From Gemmatimonas phototrophica (GTDB taxonomy: Bacteria > Gemmatimonadota > Gemmatimonadetes > Gemmatimonadales > Gemmatimonadaceae), in assembly GCA_945870175.1 (NCBI GenBank), contig CAMBRJ010000090.1:1-8941 (forward strand): a stretch of 8,941 nucleotides of DNA. Reading direction: 5' to 3'. Positions 1 to 6,249 of this stretch are shown piece by piece; positions within the stretch are counted from its first letter, which is position 1; each line of letters begins with the position of its first letter. The notes under the pieces were generated by a model. The model searched no databases, had not been told where the DNA came from, and saw only the letters and a list, made by a program, of their open reading frames with translations. Position numbers and translations under genes: made by a program.

Positions 1-1
1 T

Positions 2-67
2 TATGTGAAGCTTCGGCGCCATCGATTGGCGGCCGCGGGCGGCGGCGACGCCCCCCCGGTCAGCTAG
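2..67 (+). CDS. Possible C-terminal tail of an unidentified upstream gene (partial)
   Basis: One + frame is open from the window edge to a TAG at 65-67 and would encode a 21-residue tail that begins YVKLRRH and ends GGDAPPVS. It is basic, then Gly/Ala/Pro-rich, as disordered C-termini often are. The stop lies only 7 bases before a perfect inverted repeat that looks like a transcription terminator, which is the layout expected for the end of a gene. The fragment is far too short to assign to a family, and another + frame is also open across this stretch, so the call rests mainly on the stop-plus-hairpin arrangement. Confidence 0.3.
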   Translation, partial: YVKLRRHRLAAAGGGDAPPVS

Positions 68-74
68 AGTCCGA

Positions 75-108
75 CGAGAAACGGCCGGCTTGCACCGGCC
101 GTTTCTCG
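75..108. terminator. Perfect 14-bp inverted repeat, likely transcription terminator
   Basis: CGAGAAACGGCCGG at 75-88 is exactly complementary to CCGGCCGTTTCTCG at 95-108, with a 6-base loop (CTTGCA). This is by far the strongest hairpin I see in the window. No T-run follows the right arm, so it is not a textbook intrinsic terminator. It may still end transcription, act in both directions, or protect an mRNA 3' end. It separates whatever lies upstream from the bchG-hemY gene string, whose first start codon is 87 bases further on. Confidence 0.6.
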
Positions 109-160
109 CGTCCGCGTGGTCGGACCGCACCGGGTGCGACGCCGTGCGAACTTTACTCTG

Positions 161-187
161 TTGCAAATGCCGACTGTCAACTAAACT
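161..187 (+). promoter_or_regulatory. Candidate promoter of the bchG operon
   Basis: The bases at about 151-190 are markedly AT-richer than their surroundings. TTGCAA (161-166) resembles a -35 box. TAAACT (182-187) fits the TANNNT -10 pattern. The 15-base spacer is shorter than the ideal 17, which weakens the call. The -10 ends 8 bases before the bchG ATG and no Shine-Dalgarno sequence is visible, so transcription could begin at or next to the start codon (leaderless mRNA). The same segment contains TGT-N12-ACG (175-192), one base from the TGT-N12-ACA operator pattern of the photosynthesis repressor CrtJ/PpsR. These are pattern matches only. Confidence 0.3.
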
Positions 188-195
188 AGACGCCT

Positions 196-1122
196 ATGAG
201 CGTCAGTTTTTCCGTACAGTCGGCGCCAGCGCGCCCGGACCTAAGGGCGGTCCTGACGCTGCTCAAGCCCGTGACGTGGTTCCCGCCGATGTGGGCATTC
301 ACCTGCGGTGCCATTTCCGCGGGCGTGCCACTGACCGATCGCAAGGCGCTCCTCGCGCTGGGGATCGGCATCACGGGACCGCTGGTGTGCGCATCCAGCC
401 AAGCCGTCAACGATTGGTTCGATCGGCATGTCGACGCGATCAACGAACCCACGCGCCCGATTCCCTCAGGCCGCATTCCGGGTCACTGGGGCCTCGCGAT
501 TGCCATCGTCTGGACGGCGCTGTGCCTGCTGGCGGCGCTGCCGCTCGGTGCCTTCGGGGTGTCTGCCGTCGCCATCGCCCTGCTCTTCTCGTGGGGCTAC
601 AGCGCGCCGCCATTCCGCTTCAAGCGCAACGGCTGGATTGGCAACACTGCGGTGGGCTTCACGTATGAAGGACTGGCCTGGGTGACCGGCGCCGGGATCA
701 TGCTGGGCAATCACGTGCCGCCGATGCCGCTGCTGCTCCTCGCCACGCTGTACAGCGTTGGCGCCCATGGCATCATGACGCTCAATGATTTCAAGGCGAT
801 GGAGGGTGACCAGCGCATGGGCGTGAACTCCCTTCCCGTGCTGCTTGGCGCGGTGGGCGCGGCGCGCGTCGCCTCCCTGGTGATGTTGTTGTCGCAGGCG
901 GTCGTGATCGGCCTGCTGCTGTCGTGGAACCGCCCGTGGCACGCATTCGCGATCGGCGTGCTGGTCGTCGTGCAAGCGGTGATGATGTGGCGATTCGTCC
1001 AGTCGCCGCGCGAGCGTGCGTTGTGGCTCAGTGCGCTCGGCGTGCCCTTCTATGTGAGCGGCATGATGATCACCGCCTTCGCCGTGCGCACGTTGCCGAT
1101 CATCGTGGAGGCCGGCCAGTGA
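196..1122 (+). CDS. bchG: Bacteriochlorophyll synthase (chlorophyllide esterase step), UbiA family
   Basis: BchG is an integral-membrane prenyltransferase that joins geranylgeranyl (or phytyl) diphosphate to bacteriochlorophyllide a at the end of bacteriochlorophyll synthesis. The 308-residue protein has the family's usual length. The first Asp-rich motif lies at residues 72-91 (NDWFDRHVDAINEPTRPIPS), the Mg-diphosphate-binding signature of chlorophyll synthases. The second lies at 197-205 (NDFKAMEGD) and is followed by GVNSLPV. Between and after them are many hydrophobic segments, as in a polytopic UbiA fold. The EPTRPIPSG form separates it from ubiquinone or heme O prenyltransferases. The ATG at 196 gives a normal N-terminus but has no visible Shine-Dalgarno. 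It is the first gene of the string, and its stop overlaps the next start. ChlG of oxygenic phototrophs is the closest alternative, and bchP alongside supports BchG. Confidence 0.95.
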   Translation: MSVSFSVQSAPARPDLRAVLTLLKPVTWFPPMWAFTCGAISAGVPLTDRKALLALGIGITGPLVCASSQAVNDWFDRHVDAINEPTRPIPSGRIPGHWGLAIAIVWTALCLLAALPLGAFGVSAVAIALLFSWGYSAPPFRFKRNGWIGNTAVGFTYEGLAWVTGAGIMLGNHVPPMPLLLLATLYSVGAHGIMTLNDFKAMEGDQRMGVNSLPVLLGAVGAARVASLVMLLSQAVVIGLLLSWNRPWHAFAIGVLVVVQAVMMWRFVQSPRERALWLSALGVPFYVSGMMITAFAVRTLPIIVEAGQ

Positions 1123-2435
1123 GTTGGTGGCAGCTGTCGCGACTTGGCCTGGTGCAGGCGGCGATCGGTGCGGTCGTGGTGCTGCTGACCACGACGATCA
1201 ATCGCGTGATCGTGGTGGAGCTGTCGCTCCCGGCCACGGTGCCCGGGCTGCTGGTGGCGCTGCATTTCGGCGTGCAACTGATTCTCCGCCCGCGCCTCGG
1301 CCACGACAGCGACCGCAGCGGGCGCCGGACGCCATGGATTCTTGGTGGGCTGGCCGTGTGCGCACTGGGTGGAGTGGGTGTGGCGGCCAGCATTCCCGTC
1401 ATGGCCACGAACGTGGCCCTCGGGATCGCGCTGGCATCGATCGCCAGCGTCGTGCTAGGCGCTGGGGTCAGCGCGGCAGGCACGCCGTTGCTCGCGTTAA
1501 TCAGTGAGCGCGCCCATCCGTCGCAGCGCGCTGGTGCGGCCGCGATCACGTGGATTCTCATGATCGTCGGCATCATCATCACGGCCGCGACGTCGGGGGC
1601 ACTGCTCGACCCGTTTTCGTACACGCGCCTGATCGCGATTGCCGGCGGGATCGGCGGGATTGGGTTGCTGGTGGCGATGGTCGCGACGTATGGCGTGGAA
1701 CGCGGCCCTCGTCCGGTGGCATCGCTGCCAACCTCACGCGACGCGACCCCGGACTCGTTCATGACGGCGTTGCGCACGGTGTGGGACGAACCCGCGGCAC
1801 GCCTGTTTGCGAGTTTCGTGTTTGTGGCGATGTTCGCGTACAGTGCGCAGGATCTGATTCTTGAGCCGTTCGCGGGCATCGCGTTCGGCATGACGCCAGG
1901 GGAAAGCACGAAACTCTCCGGTCTGCATCATGGCGGCGTCCTTATCGGCATGATCGCCGCCGCCGTGCTGGCCACGAAACGCGGCCAGCTGCGCCACTGG
2001 GCGGCGGCCGGCTGCTTGGCATCGGCCGTCACGTATGTCGCGCTGGCGGCCTCACCGGCGCTGGGCGATGTCCGCATGTTCACCGTGATCGTCCTGCTGC
2101 TCGGCCTGGCGAACGGCGTGTTCGCGATCGGCGCGATCGGTTCGATGATGGCGCTGACCGGCGACAAGCGCGACGGCCGCGCCGGTCTGCGCCTCGGCGT
2201 CTTCGGCGCGGCGCAGGCGCTGGCGTACGCGATCGGCACCATGTCTGGCGCCGTCGGTGTCGATGCGGCCAAGGCGCTGCTGGAGTCGCCGTTGCGCGGC
2301 TATCTCGCCGTGTTCAGTGTGGAGGCGGTGCTCTTTGCCGCCTCGGCGTTTCTCGCGCTGCGCAGCGCGTCCAGCGAGCGCGCCAATAATGTGTTCCGCG
2401 AGCGTGCGGAGTTCCTCCCGGCGGTACTCCAGTGA
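1119..2435 (+). CDS. PucC-family MFS protein (Bch2/ORF428 type), light-harvesting assembly or pigment carrier
   Basis: This is a 438-residue polytopic membrane protein of the PucC/LhaA/Bch2 branch of the major facilitator superfamily. Family members aid assembly of light-harvesting complexes, possibly by delivering bacteriochlorophyll; the exact substrate is unsettled. The MFS loop motif DRSGRRTPWI is at residues 65-74. The family hallmark YSAQDLILEPFAGIAFGMTPG is split around residues 241-261 and GVFGAAQA at 360-367. Roughly a dozen hydrophobic stretches are visible. The start is GTG at 1119, overlapping the bchG stop as GTGA, with GGAGG (1107-1111) 7 bases upstream. An ORF extension to 924 only runs through bchG. 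A pucC-like gene between bchG and bchP is the arrangement of ORF428 in Rhodobacter, which favours Bch2 over PucC proper or LhaA. Confidence 0.9.
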   Translation: MSWWQLSRLGLVQAAIGAVVVLLTTTINRVIVVELSLPATVPGLLVALHFGVQLILRPRLGHDSDRSGRRTPWILGGLAVCALGGVGVAASIPVMATNVALGIALASIASVVLGAGVSAAGTPLLALISERAHPSQRAGAAAITWILMIVGIIITAATSGALLDPFSYTRLIAIAGGIGGIGLLVAMVATYGVERGPRPVASLPTSRDATPDSFMTALRTVWDEPAARLFASFVFVAMFAYSAQDLILEPFAGIAFGMTPGESTKLSGLHHGGVLIGMIAAAVLATKRGQLRHWAAAGCLASAVTYVALAASPALGDVRMFTVIVLLLGLANGVFAIGAIGSMMALTGDKRDGRAGLRLGVFGAAQALAYAIGTMSGAVGVDAAKALLESPLRGYLAVFSVEAVLFAASAFLALRSASSERANNVFRERAEFLPAVLQ

Positions 2436-2481
2436 TGCGCCTGGTTTCTTCGCGGCGGAGCACCGTGTCCATGCATTGTTT

Positions 2482-2487
2482 AAAGGA
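2482..2487 (+). promoter_or_regulatory. Ribosome binding site setting the bchP start
   Basis: AAAGGA lies 6 bases before ATG 2494. The bchP frame stays open far upstream (to 2257), so this site, together with the FAD-binding motif starting about 10 residues into the protein, fixes the start at 2494. The 58-base gap before bchP (2436-2493) shows no clear promoter or terminator. Confidence 0.6.
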
Positions 2488-2493
2488 TGTCGC

Positions 2494-3702
2494 ATGAGTG
2501 ACGGGCCACCGCTCGAGCTGTACGACGTCGTGGTGATCGGCGGCGGCCCTGCCGGCGCGACGGCGGCGTATGAGATTGCAAAGGCTGGCCGGTCGGTGAT
2601 GCTGCTCGATCGCGCCGGGCGCACGAAACCGTGCGGTGGCGCGATCCCTCCCCAGCTGCTGCGCGATTTCGCGGTGCCGGAGTCGCTGGTGGTCGCCCGG
2701 ATCGACACGGCGCGCATCATTTCCCCGACGTCGCGCACCGTGGATATCCCGGTGGGCAACGGGTATGTGGGTATGATCGACCGCGATGTGTTCGATGAGT
2801 GGCTTCGCACGCGGGCCGCGCAGGCCGGCGCCGATCGACAGGTGGGGACCTTCACGCACTTCGCGCGGGGAGCCGATGGCATCCCGGTCGTCAGCTATAC
2901 CGACGGGCGCTCGCGGTCTGGGGAAACGCGCCAGATTCGTGCCCGGATGGTGATTGGCGCCGATGGGGCGCTCTCGCCAGTGGCGCGGCAGTGCATCCCG
3001 AATGCGCACAAGGCCAAGCACGTGTTCGCGTATCACGAGATTGTGAAGTCACCGGTGGCTGGCGACACGGCCAACTTCGGGGCGGCCCGTTGTGACGTCT
3101 ACTATCAGGCACCGCTGTCGCCGGATTTTTACGCGTGGGTTTTCCCCCATGGCGAGACGACGAGCATCGGGACAGGTTCCTTGCAGAAGGGCTTCGGACT
3201 CCGGGCGGCCGTGGCGAAACTGCGCCAGGACACGGGGCTTGACCGCGTCGAGACGATCCGCAAGGAAGGCGCGCCCATCCCGATCAAGCCACTGCCGCAA
3301 TGGGACAACGGTCGCGACGTGGTGTTGGCCGGCGACGCGGCTGGGGTTGTCGCGCCGGCCAGCGGAGAAGGCATCTTCTACGCGATGACCGGCGGGCGGT
3401 TTGCCGCGGAGGCAGTGTTGGATGCGCTGGCCACGGGGAATGCGAAGGCGTTGCGCGGGGCACGTCGTCGCTTCATGCGCCTGCACGGTCCCGTGTTCTT
3501 CGTGCTCGACGTGATGCAGACGTTCTGGTATCGGAACGACAACCGTCGTGAGCGTTTCGTGGCGATCTGTCGTGATCGTGATGTGCAGGAACTGACGTTT
3601 GATGGCTACATGAACAAGCAGCTGGTCCAGGCCAAGCCACTCGCCCACGTGAGAATCTTCTTCAAGAATCTCGCGCATTTGACCGGTCTGGCGACCACGT
3701 GA
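2494..3702 (+). CDS. bchP: Geranylgeranyl reductase (bacteriochlorophyll phytyl-tail reductase)
   Basis: BchP is an FAD- and NADPH-dependent reductase that saturates three double bonds of the geranylgeranyl tail, giving phytylated bacteriochlorophyll. The 402-residue protein has the normal size. The N-terminal dinucleotide fold is YDVVVIGGGPAGATAAYEIA (residues 10-29), with the acidic ribose-binding end at LLDR (37-40). CGGAIP (47-52) is the family's substrate-pocket motif. GADG (155-158) and LAGDAAGVVAPASGEGI (278-294) are the second FAD contacts typical of this reductase group. The C-terminal part is rich in aromatic and basic residues (for example FWYRNDNRRERF, 344-355), as in ChlP/BchP. 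It follows the pucC-like gene by 58 bases and precedes hemA by 25. Archaeal-type lipid reductases share the fold, but the bchG context makes BchP the clear choice. Confidence 0.93.
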   Translation: MSDGPPLELYDVVVIGGGPAGATAAYEIAKAGRSVMLLDRAGRTKPCGGAIPPQLLRDFAVPESLVVARIDTARIISPTSRTVDIPVGNGYVGMIDRDVFDEWLRTRAAQAGADRQVGTFTHFARGADGIPVVSYTDGRSRSGETRQIRARMVIGADGALSPVARQCIPNAHKAKHVFAYHEIVKSPVAGDTANFGAARCDVYYQAPLSPDFYAWVFPHGETTSIGTGSLQKGFGLRAAVAKLRQDTGLDRVETIRKEGAPIPIKPLPQWDNGRDVVLAGDAAGVVAPASGEGIFYAMTGGRFAAEAVLDALATGNAKALRGARRRFMRLHGPVFFVLDVMQTFWYRNDNRRERFVAICRDRDVQELTFDGYMNKQLVQAKPLAHVRIFFKNLAHLTGLATT

Positions 3703-3727
3703 GCACCCCCCCCGAGTCCGCACTCCG

Positions 3728-5122
3728 ATGCTGATATCGATCGCGATCGATTTTCGTCAGGCCGACGTCGCGACGCGTGAGCACTTCCATTTGTCGGAAG
3801 AGCGGCTCACGCAGTTGTACCGGACGGCGAGAAGCGAAATCGTCACCGAGGCCGCGCTGATCTCCACGTGTAATCGCACGGAGCTCTACGCGTGGGTGGA
3901 CAGCGACGATCCCGCGGTGTTTGACCGTGCCGTGCAGACGTTGGCGCGACGGTGGATGCGGACGCGCGCGGAGGGCGATCAACTGCTGCAGACGGCGACG
4001 CGCCGCGTGGGGGTCGACGCGGCGCGACATGTGGTGCGAATCGCGGCAGGGCTGGAATCACAGGTGCTTGGCGACGGCCAGATCCTCGGGCAACTGAAGG
4101 CGGCGTATAAGCGGGCGTCGCGCGGCCATTCCGCCGGCCCCGTGCTGCATCGTCTGTTCGAGACCGCACTCCGTGCGGGCAAGCGCGTGCAGACCGAGAC
4201 GTCGCTCACGACCGGCCGCAACTCGGTCGGCGCGGAAGCGGCCATCACCGCTAACCAGCGTTTCGGGAATCTGGAGAATGCGCGGTGCCTGCTGGTCGGC
4301 GCGGGCAAGACCGGTGCGCGCGCGGCGAAGCAGCTGCACAAACTTGGCGCGCGCGATCTCGTGATCGTGAATCGGACGTACGAGACCGCGCAGGAACTCG
4401 CCAAGTTCGTCGGCGGGCGGGCCGCGCCGTTCGAGACCCGGCATGTCGAAGCGGCCATGGCCGACGTCGTCATCGTCGCCACCGGCAGTGAGGTCCCCGT
4501 GATCACGGCCGAGGGTCTCGCCCAGGCGCGCGAGGCGTGTGCCGCAGCGGGGTACTCGCTGCTGATGATGGATCTGAGCCTCCCCCGCAACATTGATCCG
4601 GCCGTGACGGAGCAGCCCGGGATCACGCTGGTTGACCTCGATACGCTTCATCAGCCGATCGTCACCGCGGAGACGATGCGTCGCGATGCGGTGCCCATCG
4701 CCACGGGCATCTGTGAGGGCGAGATCGATTCGTTCATGGAGTGGATCGCGAACATGCCGGCGCGCGACGCGATCAAGCCGCTCCGGGCCGCACTTGAAGA
4801 TGTGGCCCGCCGTGAGGTGGCCTTTGCGTCAAAGGATGCCGGCATCGCCGAGCGTGCCGCGTCGCGTATCGTCGCCAAGCTCTTGGCGGGGCCGATGGCG
4901 GCGCTACGGCGCGCCGTGCAGCGTGGTGAGCCGCTCGATGCCCAAGCGATGATGTTGCTGGAGATGTTCTCACCGGCGGCGGCCCCTGCGCCCCGCGCTG
5001 TCCGCCCCGCACGCGCCGCCGCGCCCAAGCCCGTCGTGGTCGTCGAGCACGCGCCTACGCCGCCGGCTGCGCCCCGCGAGCGTCGCCCTTCGATGGTTCT
5101 TTCACCGGAGCAGTTCACGTGA
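3728..5122 (+). CDS. hemA: Glutamyl-tRNA reductase (C5 pathway of 5-aminolevulinate synthesis)
   Basis: GluTR reduces glutamyl-tRNA(Glu) with NADPH to glutamate-1-semialdehyde, the committed and usually rate-limiting step of tetrapyrrole synthesis. The catalytic motif STCNRTELY (residues 46-54, nucleophile C48) is intact. So is H101 in the HVVRIAAGLES segment, followed by QILGQLKAAYKRA. The NADPH fold LLVGAGKTG (188-196) leads to VNRTYETAQELA (214-225), and a helical dimerisation domain covers about 330-415. Three oddities are visible: the usual G-[IL]-N-H-[KR]-T-A-P-V near the N-terminus reads AIDFRQADV (6-14); LGExQIL reads LGDGQIL; and about 50 Ala/Pro-rich residues (415-464) extend the C-terminus. 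No strong Shine-Dalgarno precedes ATG 3728, but no other in-frame start fits. This is not the unrelated ALA synthase also named HemA. Confidence 0.93.
   Translation: MLISIAIDFRQADVATREHFHLSEERLTQLYRTARSEIVTEAALISTCNRTELYAWVDSDDPAVFDRAVQTLARRWMRTRAEGDQLLQTATRRVGVDAARHVVRIAAGLESQVLGDGQILGQLKAAYKRASRGHSAGPVLHRLFETALRAGKRVQTETSLTTGRNSVGAEAAITANQRFGNLENARCLLVGAGKTGARAAKQLHKLGARDLVIVNRTYETAQELAKFVGGRAAPFETRHVEAAMADVVIVATGSEVPVITAEGLAQAREACAAAGYSLLMMDLSLPRNIDPAVTEQPGITLVDLDTLHQPIVTAETMRRDAVPIATGICEGEIDSFMEWIANMPARDAIKPLRAALEDVARREVAFASKDAGIAERAASRIVAKLLAGPMAALRRAVQRGEPLDAQAMMLLEMFSPAAAPAPRAVRPARAAAPKPVVVVEHAPTPPAAPRERRPSMVLSPEQFT
3736..3751. repeat. 16-bp perfect palindrome inside the start of hemA
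   Basis: ATCGATCGCGATCGAT at 3736-3751 equals its own reverse complement. It covers codons 3-8 of hemA, beginning 8 bases after the first base of the ATG. In mRNA it could fold as AUCGAU-CGCG-AUCGAU close to the initiation site. It may be only a coincidence of GATCG-rich coding sequence, which is common in this window. Confidence 0.6.
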
Positions 5123-6249
5123 GTGCTACGCCCGCCCAGTCGGTTCCTGCGAATGATCTGCTCTTACGTGCGCTCCGGCGTGAAGCCGTGGAGCGCCCGC
5201 CGGTGTGGATGATGCGTCAGGCGGGACGGTATTTGCCGCAGTATCGCGCGGTGCGCGCGAAGTCCGATTTCCTCACCATGTGCCGAACGCCAGAGCTGGC
5301 GGTTGAAGTGACGCTGCAGCCGCTCGACCTGGTCGGCGTCGACGCGGCGATCATTTTCAGCGACATCCTGGTCATTCCGGAAGCCATGGGGATGCACCTC
5401 ACGCTCGACGAAGGGATCGGCCCGCAGTTCCCGTCACCCCTTCGCACGATGAAGGATCTGGAACAGCTGCACGCGGTTGATCCCCACGAGCACCTGGCCT
5501 ACGTGCTCGACGCGCTTCGGCTTGCCCGTCGCGAGATCGACGGCAAGGTCCCGCTGATCGGCTTCGCCGGCTCACCGTGGACGCTCGCGGCGTATATGGT
5601 CGAGGGCAAAGGCACAAAGCAGTTTGCCGTGGCCAAGCGCATGCTGTACGAGGCCCCCGAGATGGCGCACGCGTTGCTCGGCAAGATCGCCGACGCGGTC
5701 GGTGAGTATCTCGTGGCACAGGTCGGTGCGGGCGCACAAGTGGTGCAGCTGTTCGAGTCATGGGCTGGCGCCCTTGGTCCGGAGGAGTTCCGGACGTTCG
5801 CCCTGCCCTATCTCGCCCGCTGTGCGCAGAAGGCCCGTGAAGCCGGCGTGCCCGTGATCGTGTTCGCGCCCGGTGCCGGTTGGGCGCTCGCGGAGATCGC
5901 CGCCGCCACCAACGCCGACGCGATCGGTGTGGACTGGCATACGTCGCCGCTGGATGCGCGCCAGCAGCTCGACCCGTTCCGCGTGGCCATGCAGGGCAAT
6001 CTCGATCCGTGCGCCCTGTACGGGCCGCCGGCCGAGATCCGTCGTCGCACGCACGCGATGATTCGGGCCTTCGGTCCGGTTGGACACATTGCGAATCTGG
6101 GGCACGGTATCCTGCCGGACGTGTCGCCGGCGCACGCGCGCGCATTCATCGACGCCGTCAAGGAGTTTTCGTGGACCGCGGAGGAGATCGCCGCGCAGCC
6201 AGAGGCCCGTCCGGTCGCGTGGACCAACCAGTTGGCGGCCCGTCGGTGA
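5119..6249 (+). CDS. hemE: Uroporphyrinogen III decarboxylase
   Basis: HemE removes the four acetate carboxyls of uroporphyrinogen III to give coproporphyrinogen III; it is a cofactor-free cytosolic enzyme. The 376-residue protein carries the family signature PPVWMMRQAGRYLPQYR (residues 27-43), with both active-site arginines (R33, R37). D82 in IIFSDIL is the pyrrole-coordinating aspartate. Y159 (GSPWTLAAYM), S214 (QLFESWAG) and H329 (NLGHGI) match the other known active-site positions of human UROD. The start is GTG 5119, overlapping the hemA stop as GTGA, with GGAG (5107-5110) 8 bases before it. About 12 residues precede the conserved core, and a short charged tail after residue 350 makes it slightly longer than usual. 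All catalytic residues are present, so I expect an active enzyme. Confidence 0.96.
   Translation: MSATPAQSVPANDLLLRALRREAVERPPVWMMRQAGRYLPQYRAVRAKSDFLTMCRTPELAVEVTLQPLDLVGVDAAIIFSDILVIPEAMGMHLTLDEGIGPQFPSPLRTMKDLEQLHAVDPHEHLAYVLDALRLARREIDGKVPLIGFAGSPWTLAAYMVEGKGTKQFAVAKRMLYEAPEMAHALLGKIADAVGEYLVAQVGAGAQVVQLFESWAGALGPEEFRTFALPYLARCAQKAREAGVPVIVFAPGAGWALAEIAAATNADAIGVDWHTSPLDARQQLDPFRVAMQGNLDPCALYGPPAEIRRRTHAMIRAFGPVGHIANLGHGILPDVSPAHARAFIDAVKEFSWTAEEIAAQPEARPVAWTNQLAARR

Noticed and set aside
924..1118. Longer pucC reading frame starting inside bchG
   Set aside because: The extra 65 residues overlap bchG and are Arg-rich shadow sequence. GTG 1119 has GGAGG at good spacing and gives a normal PucC-family N-terminus.
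1100..1909. 269-codon minus-strand frame opposite pucC
   Set aside because: Low-complexity Ala/Thr/Ile/Pro/Arg translation and full overlap with a clear membrane protein gene; an antisense shadow.
2257..2493. Longer bchP reading frame starting inside pucC
   Set aside because: The extension is a shadow of pucC. ATG 2494 has its own AAAGGA and places the FAD motif near the N-terminus as in homologues.
3728..5122. hemA as 5-aminolevulinate synthase
   Set aside because: The STCNRTELY and GAGKTG motifs are those of glutamyl-tRNA reductase; no PLP-dependent ALA synthase features are present.
5880..6245. Longer hemF reading frame starting inside hemE
   Set aside because: The extension is Arg-rich shadow sequence of hemE with no homology that I recognise, and hemF homologues start near 6246 or slightly later.
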